In this document: in pieces, positions 22,138 through 34,095 of the stretch | Position numbering within the stretch: the first letter of the stretch is position 1 | Layout of the letters: each line of letters opens with the position of its first letter | Source: Atkinsonella hypoxylon | Taxonomy: Eukaryota; Ascomycota; Sordariomycetes; Hypocreales; Clavicipitaceae | NCBI GenBank assembly: GCA_000729835.1 | Contig: JFHB01000016.1 | Span: forward strand, 62,001 to 126,000 | Direction: 5' to 3' | Length of the DNA: 64,000 nt | Notes under the pieces: generated by a model | Told to the model about the DNA's origin: nothing | What the model saw: only the letters and a program-made list of their open reading frames with translations | Databases searched by the model: none | Position numbers and translations under genes: made by a program

Positions 22138-22636
22138 ATGTCCACTGAGCGCCTAAATACTTGCAACTTCGAGAACATCACAGTTCAAAATCGGCCTCTT
22201 ACTATACGCATGGCCATGCAAGAGGCCGAGGGACATCAGCCAGATGAGATTATTGAGCAAGGAAAAAACGTTCAACACAGCTGCTGAATTTGTGGCTGTT
22301 CTTCTTCGTCTTTCTGAGAACCACTTTGATAGATCTCCAGACCTAGGACTGGCTGGAAATAATGTCCACAACAATGGCTACGGCATTGCTACACCGGATT
22401 ATACATAAGAGTCATTCTGCGGTATTTTTTTTGGGGAAATTCATGATGTGAGTCCACATGCTCGTACATTTGAGCCCAGCGACGACACCAATTAGCTCGT
22501 AATTTCGCTTCGCGAGGATTTTAGGGCCCCTGATAAAGTCAAGCTTCTTGAACGCAGACGTCAGGAGCAAGACGCCTTCTGGGAGAGGGAACAAGGATGT
22601 TTTAGCAAGGAGAAGAAGGCTAAATTCTATGATTAG
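22138..22636 (+). pseudogene. Broken gene of unrecognised family
   Basis: Three protein-like blocks on the plus strand follow each other in different frames: MSTERLNTCNFENITVQNRP onward from 22138, then FVAVLLRLSENHFDRSPDLG to a stop near 22408, then LREDFRAPDKVKLLERRRQE and QDAFWEREQ to a TAG at 22634. Their even amino-acid composition and continuity suggest one coding region broken by frame changes or undetected introns. I do not recognise it. Confidence 0.35.
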
Positions 22637-24285
22637 CAGGCTACAATTCTTGTAACGCAAGACCACAAAAGAAACATTTATCCTCGTCTTGGCTAACATG
22701 GCCTGATGTTGTCGCTTGGCAGACATGAAGGATGTCCGGTATGTTTAGAGCCCGAGGCTGTATCATGCTGAGAAATATTTCCCCTGAACTGCCACAGAAC
22801 CTCTTCTGGGAGTCTGGTCGTGTATTACGGGCTCAAAGAATGTGCTATAATGGTAGGGCCATTTCCTGTTCTACGGAAGAGAGCACGGCGGGGGCATTCA
22901 GCAAGACGTACGATACGAACCAAACAAACGGTAAGATATGTTCCTTGCTTTATGCCCCTACGCCGACGAGCAAACAATCAAAACATCGCTAATCAACACA
23001 ACTAAGTCAGCCATAATTGGCGCAGCCTCTAAAACTTTCGTATCGTGACTGAATTTCAACGGGGCAGCCACAATCGACCAGCGACTGAAGCCAATGCCTG
23101 ATTCTAACGCTTGCGACACCAGTCCATTCTCTTGCAACCAGAGAAACAGCAATTGATTTGGCCTAATTGCGTTGCAAAATTCAGCAATTCTTCCCCGATC
23201 GCTGGTGGTTGCGTCACAACACTCGCAAGCTCTTGCTTATTGTTCCCACTTATGATTGCGACTGGATAATCGCAATTCAATCGTACGATCTAATTGAACT
23301 ACTCAATCAATTACACTTGCGGCCGCAGCTCTGTTTCGTTTTAATTCTTGTTTGCAATCCTTTTCCCCCTGAATCAGAAACTACATTAATTGTTCAGCTA
23401 TAATGTCTTTAATGCAACGCCTATGTCACCGTGGATGCAACTCTTAAAAGCCAATCCACTCAGTTACCTGCCAGTTTCGCAAGTAAGGATTCTTCTCTTC
23501 TAGCTTTTAGTGTTCTAGCTGTAACACTTTCTCTTTTAGTAGCTAGAAAGTGACGTCTAAGTGCGCCTTCCTGTAAACGCTCTTCGACATATTAGCCTAG
23601 GTAAAACCGCTATTGTAATGGTTAAAAACACTACTTGAAACTATATATAGATAGTACTTACGTCAACGCTACCTTTGTCTAATCAGGGAACAGCGCGCAG
23701 GCTACGCTTATAGACTATAGTGTGTCCAATTAGAATCAACTTCAACGTTAATCAATGAATTTAGATATTTTATTGGTTCTTTTATTCCTAGCACTTTATA
23801 GGCCTTGTTCGCCCTGAATCTGTCAAATAGGGTTGTGCCGGGGCTAGTCAAGACTAAGGGGCTAGTCATAAGAGCTCCCAGCATATATAAGGGGTACTTA
23901 AAAAAGAAATGACCACCTCTAGTAATTCAATAAAAAAGAAACGCAAATGTATGCTTGTTGAATCAATTGATCAGTGACAAGCCGACCGGCTTGAACTATC
24001 TACGACTCTTACTAATCTAACTCAAAGAATTCCGCCGGTCTGCTGTCTTTTGCAGGATACGCCTTGGAAGGAGTCGTAGATCGCGCGGTTTGTCTTGTCT
24101 TGTATTTTCGAAGATCTTGTATTTTCGAAGAGATACGGAAAGTTATGGAGGGTATCGTACATGAGAATTTGCGGCACCGTCTCATCAAGATGATCTTACA
24201 CTGACCAACGTATCGGGCTACCAACGTCAACATCTAAATATATACAGAGAAGATGCAAAAAATTAGCGGTCAATGATGCAGTGCT
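22637..24285. other. No gene recognised; one 17-bp tandem duplication
   Basis: Low gene content. A perfect tandem pair of a 17-mer (tcttgtattttcgaaga) lies at 24099-24132. Short frames here show no domain character. Confidence 0.45.
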
Positions 24286-25632
24286 TTATTTATGACAGTC
24301 GATAGAGGAAACATCCACCGTGGTCACGACCATGATCTTGTCCTCTGCAATGCCCTTGTTAATGCCACCGCTTCCGACCTCGTTCGCTGCTGGTGCCGGG
24401 GCCGCTTGCACTGATGTTTCCGCATTAGCACTAATTGCCGCTTGATGGCAGTGGTTCTGTATGTGGCTCTGCAATATCAGCTCGATATGGCTGCCCTGAT
24501 CGGATGGAGGGTGGTTGTCGTGAAACCCTTTGGAGTCCGCTAAGCCACCTTCTAGGTCCTCTGACTTGTCCCACATCTTGGTGCCCAGAATAGTGGTGCC
24601 TAGGATACTCTTAGGTTTCTTTAGCTTGCGCCCGCCACCACTGATAGTATCGCCATGGTACGAAGGCGTGTTGGTTTTGTCGCGGCTGCCGAACAGGGCT
24701 CGTAAAAAGGGCCAGCACAGAGGCATGTTACCGACGAGCATTGCGATGCCGACCTCGGCAACGTACCAGTACAGGAAGACATACGAGTTCGGGTTGCTGA
24801 AGTTGTAGTAGCGATTGAGAATGGCTGCAAGGATGTTGAAGACTCCGAGTCCGAGAATGCAGACGAGGATAGCCTTTTGCTTCGCTGGCAGGCGTGTTTT
24901 CAGGATAATGGGAATTGGAATGAAGAGGAGAAGGATGTCGGAGGAGATGTTGCACGCTGTCGCGAAGATCATGTGGTGGTAGTAAGTCGCGCACTGCTCT
25001 ATCCGTACGGGAACCGCCCAGTATTCATAGGTCGGATGGCACCAGTAAAAGACGAAGAGAAGCATGACGACAACATATGTGATTGCGGTGTAGGCTGCTG
25101 CGATTTTGACAAGCAGATGTTGTCTTACTAGGGTGTGTCGCCTATTGTATGACATTAGTATGATGAATAGTAGTAAAAAAAAAAAAAAACTCACGTCAGA
25201 CGGGCGTAGAGAATCAGAAGACAGCCCTTGATTATCCAAGTACCTGTAATGGTAAAAATCTCCAAGACAAAGGTCATGATGCTGCCATAGATGGCAGCTT
25301 GAACTCCCTCGGGCGTCAGCGCAGCAGATTCTTCTGGAGACATGTAATTGCTGCCATTCTTGGCAACCTCATTAATTGAGACAACAACTCCCGTGAAATT
25401 AACCTGTACAGGAGGACGACTTGGTGTCAGTTGCATTGGTGGTCCTCTAGGACAAGACAGATGGCGAGAAGAATCGACATACCAGAGCGAAAAGCATCAA
25501 ATAGTCGTCAATCATAAAATTCCTCCATTTTCCAAGCTTTATCCTCCGCGATATCATGCGGCACGCTACGATAAACACACCCAGACCGTACAGAATCCAC
25601 GATTCTATCAACAACTTTGTTGTGAACTCCAT
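24286..25632 (-). CDS. Fungal rhodopsin-domain integral membrane protein (PTH11-related type)
   Basis: Three exons, 25483-25632, 25195-25403 and 24286-25141, give 404 residues in frame. Introns are 79 and 53 nt; the second has a T14 tract after gtgagt. Seven membrane segments can be counted: one in exon 1 (LLIESWILYGLGVFIVACRM) with a short MIDDYLMLFAL segment, one in exon 2, and four in exon 3. After the last helix comes a cytosolic tail of about 150 residues rich in Gly/Ser/Lys. The DDYLML motif after helix 2 and the FYWCHPTYEYW loop are typical of the fungal rhodopsin-like family (Pfam Fung_rhodopsin). Members are plasma-membrane or vacuolar receptors or channels of mostly unknown ligand. 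It lacks an N-terminal CFEM domain. Confidence 0.85.
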
Positions 25633-28600
25633 ACTTGGTCTGCGAAACTCGTTCGACTCATGGTGTTCTCGACGAGGACGAGGGCAAGGGCGATGATGCC
25701 AGCGCTCGGAACCACCCGCCTCGCCGTTGCTAGTACAAAGCGCTAGGATAGGTCGATGCGGATCGCGGGTACCGTGGGTGAGAAGCCGTCGATGAACCAA
25801 GGGTCTGCGACGCGCTTTTAATCAACGTATAAGCTTTTGAAAGAAATAATGACAGGCTGGACGCTTTAAATCCGCGATGAAGGAAGAATTGAGTGGATGA
25901 ATGGGTAGGATGGATGACAGGCAGATGACCCGCATCATGTTGTGCATGGGGATGATGTGTATCTTCTTGAACTGCCAACCGCTTGCCCTTGCTCCATCCA
26001 TCCGTCCATCCATCCGTTTATCCATCCATCCATCCATCATCGTATGACGGCCAGCCGAAACCTTTGTTCCCTCAAGAGTTCCTGTCAAGTCGCACGTCTC
26101 AGACGAAGAAGACGGAATGCTCTACTACAGCCCCCACAGTGAGACATATTTCTGCCTGAAATTGTGTTCTAGGACGGACTCAGACGTGCTTCTTTCTGGC
26201 TCCCTTTGACACTAAAAAGCATAAGCTTCATCCGGGCCCCCTCCAAGTGCTGCGAACGCTCTCATCCCGGGCAAGCAAGTATGTCCGGACTATGTAAACC
26301 AAATCGTAGATGGCCCCCAAAAGTGGCGGTGGGGGTGGTAGCGAGAGGGGATCTGGCGGCAACCTCCATTAGTCTTTACTCCTATCCGTAATCGGTATCG
26401 TTAGATGGGGCGCGGTAATCGATCTGACGGCACAGAAAGATCGACTAGCGCAGCAAGCCCGGACTGGTGACAGCACAGGATTAGTTAGTTAGTTATTTGG
26501 CGTTGTCGGTGGCTCTGTCATTGCGTTCGTTGCCTGCTATCTGGAGGTAGCATCTAACTAAGCATCTAAAGGGGTTTAAGATTTTTCGAAACTGCATAAA
26601 CCCCTGCAAGTGCATAAAGCCACAGAAAAAAAGTTTATCGCCCAGTGTTATTAAATTAAAGTTCCACATCTTCTTTCCCCATTCTCATCCACGTCATCAT
26701 ACAGCGTAAACTCAGTGTCGACAAAAGCCCATGAAATTGAGGCTATTTCTTACGCTACTGAATTGAAGGCCCGTTCATATTCCGTAGGCCATTGATTAAT
26801 CATCAGACTGCGGAAATGATCAAGGAATACTGCCGCTGCCCACAATAGTGCGAGAGTTTCACAAAAAACTCGCGACACAGCTGGTCCCTTGTTCCCGCCC
26901 CCGCCCCTCCCCCCCCCCCTTCTTTCCCCCCATGCTCCCAATGCTCCCATGCCCCATGCATCCCGTCTGCTGGCTTTTTCTGCCTTTGTACTTGGCGCCT
27001 CCGTTCAGATTTATCTTTGTTTCATTGCGCAGCAGTAATAAAACAAGGGCTGACCAACTTGGCATCCAGCACAAACCGTGTTTAGCACATTCGCCTAGAT
27101 AGGCGTCCCGTGTTTGGGTGTCTGAGATGACTATGCCAAAAGAGTCTGTCGATGATTGAGATTTTAAAGAGGATCGAGGACCTGATCTAACCTGAGGGTG
27201 CCGTGGGTCCTCCTGCTATGGAATTTTGTGGCGTAAATCTGCTGTTCTGATTGGGTGGATTTCTTTGTCTCAGACTTACTAGGATTCGCGTTTAGTCCGT
27301 ATTGCACGCAGATAATTGCAATAAACAGAGAAAAATCAATTAGTTATTAAAGATCTGGTCGAGTTTTAAATTGATTAAAAACACAAAAAGCAAACTTGAC
27401 TTACCCACCGCGGCTGTCACGTCTGTCTGTTCCTTTTTCTTGGAATCTTAGAATCTTGCTCGCGATCTGCAATCAGCTTGCTCGAATAAGAAGAATATTT
27501 ATTTATATTTCAAGGGCGCCACAGATCGTGCTGGGTAAAGGCCTGTCCATGTCGTTCCTTGTGCGTGACAAACTCTGCGCCGCGAACTGTAGGACCCCTG
27601 ATCATCGGCAAGGCACATCAGTCGATCAATCAATATGATGCATCACCTTGGCTTTTGTATTCTTCAGTTGGACGAGCCTTCGTGTCTCTCCTCACGAGAC
27701 CCATATTACGCCCGGAATTATCGGCATCTTAGGCGCAGGGAAAGCGTTGGAATAAGCTGCTGTGGAAGTTGCTGCTAACGTCGCTTAGATTCGTCGATAA
27801 ATCTGTAAGAAGGTCCCCAATGGAGGCCCCTGCAGTAACCAGGTTTCTGACGTAAATCGCATTGAGGCGCCGCTTCCCTGATAAATAGAAGACTTGTCGG
27901 CTTGTCGCCGTAGTCACTACAGGCGCGCGCACGCGCATGTGCCGCCTCATGTGCAGAACCTAGAGTCAGAGTCTTTACACCGTTTTGCAGCCTGCACACT
28001 GCACTTTATTCCCATGTTGGGTCAGAGTTACCATTACGGCCCTTGACTAGTTACCCGCGGTCGTCATGACCCAACCAACACCCTCGGGTGAAGGAGAGAA
28101 GCCTCACAACGTTCATTTATACAGTAGTTACTCCGTATTTCTGGGCTTTATCTTACTCCCTAGCTCCCCTGTTTTCAGGTTGATATGTCCGCCTGATGGT
28201 ATCCTGCTATAGTCGCATTTTAGTTGGTGGTAGAATGTGATTTGCTATTGTTGGAAGTGCCGGAGAGCATCAAGGCGATTAACGCATTGCATTCAAATGC
28301 GTGATCTCCCTCTCCTGTATGCATCCATGCGCCCTTGAGATAAATAGAATCAAGCAACTAAAAACCTCAAAATGATCGGTCACGCCGTGCCGTCATGGCT
28401 GTTAGGAGGTTAACCACCCATCAACCTCAGCGCCCTTATAAATGGCTAGAAGATGCTGGCATAGTCGTACGACGAAAAGCGAACAATTACAAATGCATTA
28501 GTCTGTACTTCCTTTTGGCTGCAAGTCTTCTATTCCGACTCGCGTATGGGCTACGTTAGGGCATTTAATCCCCCGCGATCTATTTCGATCGCCCACTGCA

Positions 28601-28874
28601 TGTTACTTGTCATAGCTGATGGAGGATTGGGCTATGCCATTTGTCGGTTGAAGCTCCCGACTGCATGGAAAGGTTGAGGTGGCTGGACAGCCGGTGAATC
28701 ATCCCATGGCTCTGAAGAAAATCTCCGGCCACCGCCCATTGTTAATTCAATTCGGATAAAAGGATAAGGGTGCAGCGGCCGCTACCAAGAAAAAAAAAGA
28801 ATGTCGAATAATCGTTGGATATTGTTCATCATTTCTGGCCCTCGTGGTGCACTTGTCATCCTCAAGCAGCTAAT
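25633..28874. other. Long region with no gene recognised
   Basis: A 3.2-kb stretch with promoter-like and simple sequence: a CCAT tract, a C-rich run near 26886-26920 and a TTAG run near 26481. Frames up to about 88 codons look like chance. The 3' end (28.6-28.87 kb) should hold the MFS promoter. Confidence 0.45.
25993..26039. repeat. (CCAT)n microsatellite
   Basis: About eleven imperfect tandem CCAT units with two interruptions (CCGT, TTTAT). It lies about 360 bp upstream of the rhodopsin-domain gene start. Confidence 0.85.
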
Positions 28875-30603
28875 ATGGCATTCGAGAACCAACTTCCTTT
28901 GGGCTACCGATGGCCCTCCTCGTCGTGGTTCATTATATCGTGCATTCCGATTGCCCTTTTCACAGGTAGCGTTGATGAAATTCTTGGGCCTTGAGACCAC
29001 GACGCTGATCCATGACAGAGAACTTCCTCTTTTCTTACATTGTTCCTATCCTCCAGGTTATGCTTGAAGACCGACTTCGTATCGACAAATCTTCCACACA
29101 AACAGTCACCTCGATTGTTCTCGCCGCCAATGCGATTGTGTCGATGCAGACTAGTCCGTTCATCGGACATCTTGCCGACAAACTCTCGAGTCGGAAAATC
29201 GCACTCCTTATGTCACTTGGCGCAGAGATGGTTGGAACTATTGTTATCATGATATCGCCATCTGGTACGAATCGTGTCTCGAGTCTTTGTTCCAACAAGC
29301 ACTCCTGACGGAGATAGTCACCATACTATTGGCTGGGCACACGATTCAAGGAATTAGAGGAAACGCAGCGTGGATCCTTGGGCTTGCTACAATTACAGAC
29401 ACTGTGGGACGGGACCGGACAGGGAGAACTTTGGGCACAATCTCCTCCTTCACCATACCAGGGCTCCTAGTTGGTCCATTAACTTCTGGGATACTAATGC
29501 GGGCAGCTGGGCAATGGGTGACATGGTCTGCCGCTCGCTGTTCTCACCGTCGACATGATTATGAGGATGCTCATGCTCGAGAAAGGTCGCGGCGAGGAAG
29601 AGATAAGAGACGACTCGGATAACGCTGAAGCCTGTCAGACATCTACCCCCAACGAGCGGACCTCTCTGCTTCATGACTCTGTCGCCGAGACTGAGCACAC
29701 AAGATCTCCCCAACAAGCACCACAAGCGCCCATGACAGACGTTGAGCCGACACCAAGCCAGCACGCAACGTCTTCACCAGAGAACTTCGGGATGTTCATT
29801 TTCACTAGTACCCGCGCCCTCACAGCCATAGCGTGCCATTGCACAATGGCCATCATTCTGCTTAGTGTGGACACCCCCCTACCGCTGTACGCCTCGCGGA
29901 CATTTGTCTGGGACACCGCCCAGGTCAGCTTGCTATTTCTGTTGTTGCGGCTTCCAACCTTATTGTTGGTCGCGTTCGTAGGAATGCTGAAAGGCAGACT
30001 TGTAACGAGATACTTGACCGGCTTTGGATTTCTTGTTACCTGGTTTTGTCTTTGGCTGCTAGGGGCGGCGGCAATGCACAATCCAGAAAGTGGCGGTATG
30101 GGCCAGGCTCTATTCATGATAGCTCTCGTCGGAATAGGAATATCGCGCACTTTTGTGAGCGGCACCGGGATTCTTGAAATCACAAGTAAGCCTTATACAT
30201 CTCTTTCTTGACATTCTTTACCCGCATGCTATATGGTCGTGAAACGTGTTGAGTGAAGGCTAACTCCGAGATGCACCATCATAGATGTCATGAAGGATGC
30301 CCAGAAAGACAAGGCAGATAGTTTTGGGCCAAATGAGAAAATTTCTTCAGCATACGCATCGACCAACTTCTCCCGGAACGCTGGCAGGCTTTTCGGACCA
30401 ATAATATCAGGGTCTCTTACTCGCTTCGTAGGCTACTACTACATGAAATCTGTGATAGGTAATTTCATGATCATCAACACCATCTCTTGTCGCAAATGGG
30501 CAGTTCTTCCAAACGAGAAAAGTCTCTGACTTCGAAAATTGTTATAGAATGCATTTGTCCCGTGGTTGGGGTGCTTTCATTGGCATTTCCAGATAAGCGA
30601 TGA
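28875..30603 (+). CDS. MFS transporter (12 TM, drug/amine-type), one frameshift
   Basis: Five exons were reconstructed: 28875-28965, 29019-29264, 29318-30185, 30285-30458 and 30548-30603, with introns of 53, 53, 99 and 89 nt. Together they give about 477 residues. The start is MAFENQLPLGYRWPSSSWFI. Twelve helices are visible, with the MFS loop motif GHLADKLSSRK after helix 2 and a long hydrophilic loop between helices 6 and 7. The protein resembles the fungal vesicular-amine/drug-H+ antiporter branch. Exon 3 contains one extra base at 29533: the frame VTWSAA continues as LAVLTVDMIM only after skipping a G. This is either a recent inactivating mutation or a sequence error. The remaining 1.4 kb has no other defect, which favours a young lesion or an error. 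Confidence 0.8.
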
Positions 30604-30679
30604 TTCAGATTCTGGTCGTGGTAGTATTTGGAAGACCTACCTAAACGGCAGACATTTGACATCAATGTCTCCATGTCGC

Positions 30680-32880
30680 CATGTTTAAATGACCATTTTT
30701 TGGTTCTCATCTCCATTGTTGGACATCAGGAACTCTCTTGCTGTCTGATGGAGCAAATAAATCTTTGAGCTCTTCATAAAAACAAAAAGTCCACACAAGT
30801 GACGGATCGTAAAACCCAATCTTTCTGGGTTTAATGTGACGTTGGCAGCGCTTTGTGATTCACTTGACTTGGCTGTCCCCAGCGCCATTGCCATTTTCTT
30901 GATAGTCAAGGGTCGACGTGCGCCGACAATAATCTATAGGATCATTCTGACATCCTCTGCTTTATTGGCTAGCACTCGGTCCAAGATCTTCGTATATGCT
31001 GCATTGACTGAATCAGGGATTAGCTGGATCGACTCTTCCTTGGGCTGCAAGCTATTCTCAAACATAGAATCGATATTATCCATGGCTAAATAAAGCCATA
31101 GGTATTTGCGGTGCTTCATTTGGAGAAGTTGATGTTATAGCTTTTGCTGCACCTTTAATAATAGGTGTCGTTTCTCGCTTAGCTCTTTTACCCGTAGTTT
31201 CAGAACGAAGACTGATATCTTCTGGTATCTGCTCGTTCTCCTCCTCCCCACGAACATGGATATGGGGCAATGATGGCGTAGTTAGGCGAAAACCATCCTG
31301 GATACTGTTATATGGACGACTAGTGATTAAAAACTTCAGCCAGCCGTTTTGAATTTCTTGTTGGTTTGATGATTGGCTTTGAGTGTAAAACCTCTCGAGC
31401 ATTCCTATCAATCGAGCGCTGTCCTTTGTTTGACACTCATCGAATGCATCAAAGATACATATAGTATTGGAAAACTCGGGATCTAGCATTGTTGTCGTAA
31501 GAATGCGCCAAAGTTCATCCACGGACTATATCTTCTTGCCATTCCTTGACCAGATTTGGATAGCATGTTTCAGAAAACCTAGTTGCATGCTGAATAATTG
31601 ATGAACTACAGCACATAATGCTGTTTCAAGGTTATTTTGTTCGTCATTATCTTTAAAGAAGAAGTAGCAGATATGGTGCACCTTGAGATCAATATCAATA
31701 AGGGATTTCGCAAGAACTGATTTTCCGCACCCAGGTTCTGCCGATATTCACAGAAGATCGTTTTGTCTGTTGTTTTTCCATGCGAGATATTGGGGGTTCT
31801 CAAGAATCCATCGATACGCCACTTCTACTCGGTTAGGAATGATATTTTTGTATTGCTCGAACGTTGAGGTTTTGAGCGCCTGGTGGCACTCTTGCTGCTC
31901 TTTAGTTAGTGCCCTCGTAATTACGTCTCGGTGGTGGCTTTCTTGTTGGCGGAGCGTCAATGAAATACCTAATCCCCCGGACAACGATACACGGGAAATC
32001 CGTCATAAGACCAGCTGCCTCCATCTCGAAGTAATGTGCTCCAGTCTCTTGGCGAAGCTTTTCCCTTGTCCCTCCATGTTTCACAACCGCGCTTCTAGAT
32101 ACAATAAGGCCGTAGTGTACTTATTGGCTAGCTTCTTCTCGTTCTTCTCTAATAACTTCCAATTCTAGCAAGCAGTCCGCACACGTTGAATTAGCTGGTG
32201 GATGTTCTTGCTTACATTTGAATAATCGATCTGTGGACAAATGAGGTTGACCAGGGTTTCGCCGTATTCTTGGATTTCCTCGGATTGCCTCTTGAATATA
32301 TTTCGGATAGTTTGGCTCCTTAATTAGCGAATCGGCTCTCATGTTCATGATTGTAGTTAGTAGTGCTCTGGGAGGGCGATTCAGAAAGCCAATTGCCTGG
32401 AATTGTCTATCTCCCACAACTTTCCCCATGTCATGTTGAAGCACTCTGCCGCAGTTGCCCGTTGGGTAGCTCACCACGTTATCTCCAAGGCGTATATCGA
32501 AATCAGCAGACAGGATCCCTCCCCCAATACCAACAATCAGCCCTATACGTAGTAATCGGGAAAATGTCCGTACCATATTAATCGCCACTGTCGTGGCTGA
32601 TGTTGCGCCATACAGCCTTCCCGAAAGACCAGCAACTACAATATAGTGCTTGCCAATCCGACCTAAGGTATATGAATTTGAGTCTGCTCGTCCTGCTCAT
32701 CTAAAATGCCAAAGTCTTTGTCTAGCATCAGCTTAGAAGCGGCAACCTCGATCGCCAAGGCACAAATCCAACCAATCTGGTACGCATCTCGTGTCGGGAG
32801 GGGTTCATGAATATGGATCTCGTAGGTCCTAGTTGCCACTTGTACCCAGAATTTCACGTCAATGATATTCGATATCAAAG
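30680..32880 (-). pseudogene. PNP-NACHT NLR-like (STAND) protein, multiply inactivated
   Basis: On the minus strand the order is purine-nucleoside-phosphorylase-like domain (AYQIGWICALAIEVAAS, GRIGKHYIVVAGL, GLIVGIGGGI, then FEMEAAGLMTDFP), a linker, NACHT (Walker A EPGCGKSVLAKSLID; Walker B TICIFDAFDECQ; FLITSRPY), and the NACHT-end region (YLWLYLAMDNI, ILDRVL, IRHLCGLFVF). This architecture is known in fungal NLR-like proteins linked to nonself recognition. At least five stops interrupt it: TAA 32121, TGA 31748 (Trp expected before Walker A), TAG 31526, TAA 31135 and TAG 30934 (Gln expected before IIVGARRPLT). There are frame changes near 32680, 31965 and 31200. No C-terminal repeats are present on this strand. 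Clearly dead. Confidence 0.9.
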
Positions 32881-33473
32881 ATATAGTTAGTAATTATTTT
32901 TCAGAAAAAGAAAAGCAGAGAGATATGGGGGAAGTCGTGCAGCCAGCGCCTCATAGCAGGACAGTATCGAGGAATACCGCTTGATTGGAGCGATTGCAAG
33001 CCGCAGCCAGCCTCAACAGCGTCATGCAACAGCAGCAAGACGATAGATACCATATGTTGAGCAAAACTATTGGCTGGTTGCGCATTGTCAGAGAGATGTG
33101 GGCTGAGCCAGACAGTGAGCAAGGAAATACCGCGACTGATGAAGGCTTTTTGCTATGAGGGCCTTCGCATTTCAGGCATTTTCGCCGCTTCCAAAGTTGT
33201 TTAGAGCTAGTTTTGAGGGACATGGCATCACGGTGGAGTTAAAGGAATCTGAATTTAGTTTTATAGGCAAATAGCCAACAATAAATTTGTGTCCAGCTTG
33301 TATAGGCCATTTCATGCTCCGATCCTGCAGTATCGCATACGGCTCTAATGATTTTAGTGACTGCGCAACTATGGTACGGCTGCATGGGCCAACAATAGAG
33401 TGTGGTATTGATTTAAGAGTATCACAAGCATTATGGTGAGTTATTATAATGGAAACTGTATGGAACAACTTGC

Positions 33474-33572
33474 GATGCTGACGATGCTGACGATGCTGAC
33501 GATGCTGACGATGCTGACGATGCTGACGATGCTGACGATGCTGATGATGCTGATGATGTTGACGATGCTGAT
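33474..33572. repeat. 9-bp minisatellite, 11 units
   Basis: Eleven tandem units of GATGCTGAC: seven perfect, then variants ending GAT and one GATGTTGAC. The unit length is a multiple of three, so all six frames stay open (for example Met-Leu-Thr or Gln-His-Arg repeats). That explains the long artificial frames here. It lies between the NLR relic and the ankyrin relic. Confidence 0.95.
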
Positions 33573-33689
33573 GGTGGCGCAAGGCCGTCGTCAAGCTACT
33601 ACAGTACCATTTCCGGTAAAAGCCGGCAATTCGTCTATGCTAGTGGTACAATGCGATTTTCGGTAGCTGATATTCGGGCACGGTCTGCT

Positions 33690-34095
33690 CAACAGGCGTA
33701 CCGATGTCGAGTCGAAGGATCATGAGATGCTGCTCTTGAAGGCCTGCTGAGAAGGGAGTCAAGTTACACAGTCCCGTCGTTTAGTGCGCTACAGAGGCGT
33801 CGATATCGTGGCGAAGGATAGCGATGACCGCACGCAGCTCTCATGGGCCGTTGAAAACCGGTACAAGGCCATTGCCTAGATGCCGGCTTGACAGAGCGCT
33901 AACAACTCAAAGAACAAAGACGGTTGACTCCTGCTCTTGCCGGCCGTTTTACAGCGGGCATGAGACTGTTCTCAAGCACCAGCTTTATAAAGGTTAATAT
34001 TGTGTTCGAAGATGATTACAGTCCGACTCCCCTTTTGTGAGCCGCTAAAAAGGGCCTGAGACCGTCGTCATGCTACTCCGAATAGGATCTCACTG
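33690..34095 (+). pseudogene. Degenerate ankyrin-repeat array
   Basis: The plus strand reads as decayed ankyrin repeats of the type found in fungal NLR proteins: DVESKDHEM, then GVDIVAKDSDDRTQLSWAVE with a TAG soon after, NSKNKDG followed by TGA, GHETVLKHQLYKG in a shifted frame, and YSPTPLL then TGA where the family has Trp, followed by AAKKGPETVVMLL. At least three stops and two frame changes occur. It is on the strand opposite to the PNP-NACHT relic, so it is not simply that gene's 3' end. No start or upstream domain was found. Confidence 0.7.

Noticed and set aside
33172..33666. Long His/Gln/Arg or Met/Leu/Thr repeat frames on both strands
   Set aside because: They are products of the 9-bp minisatellite, whose unit length keeps every frame open.
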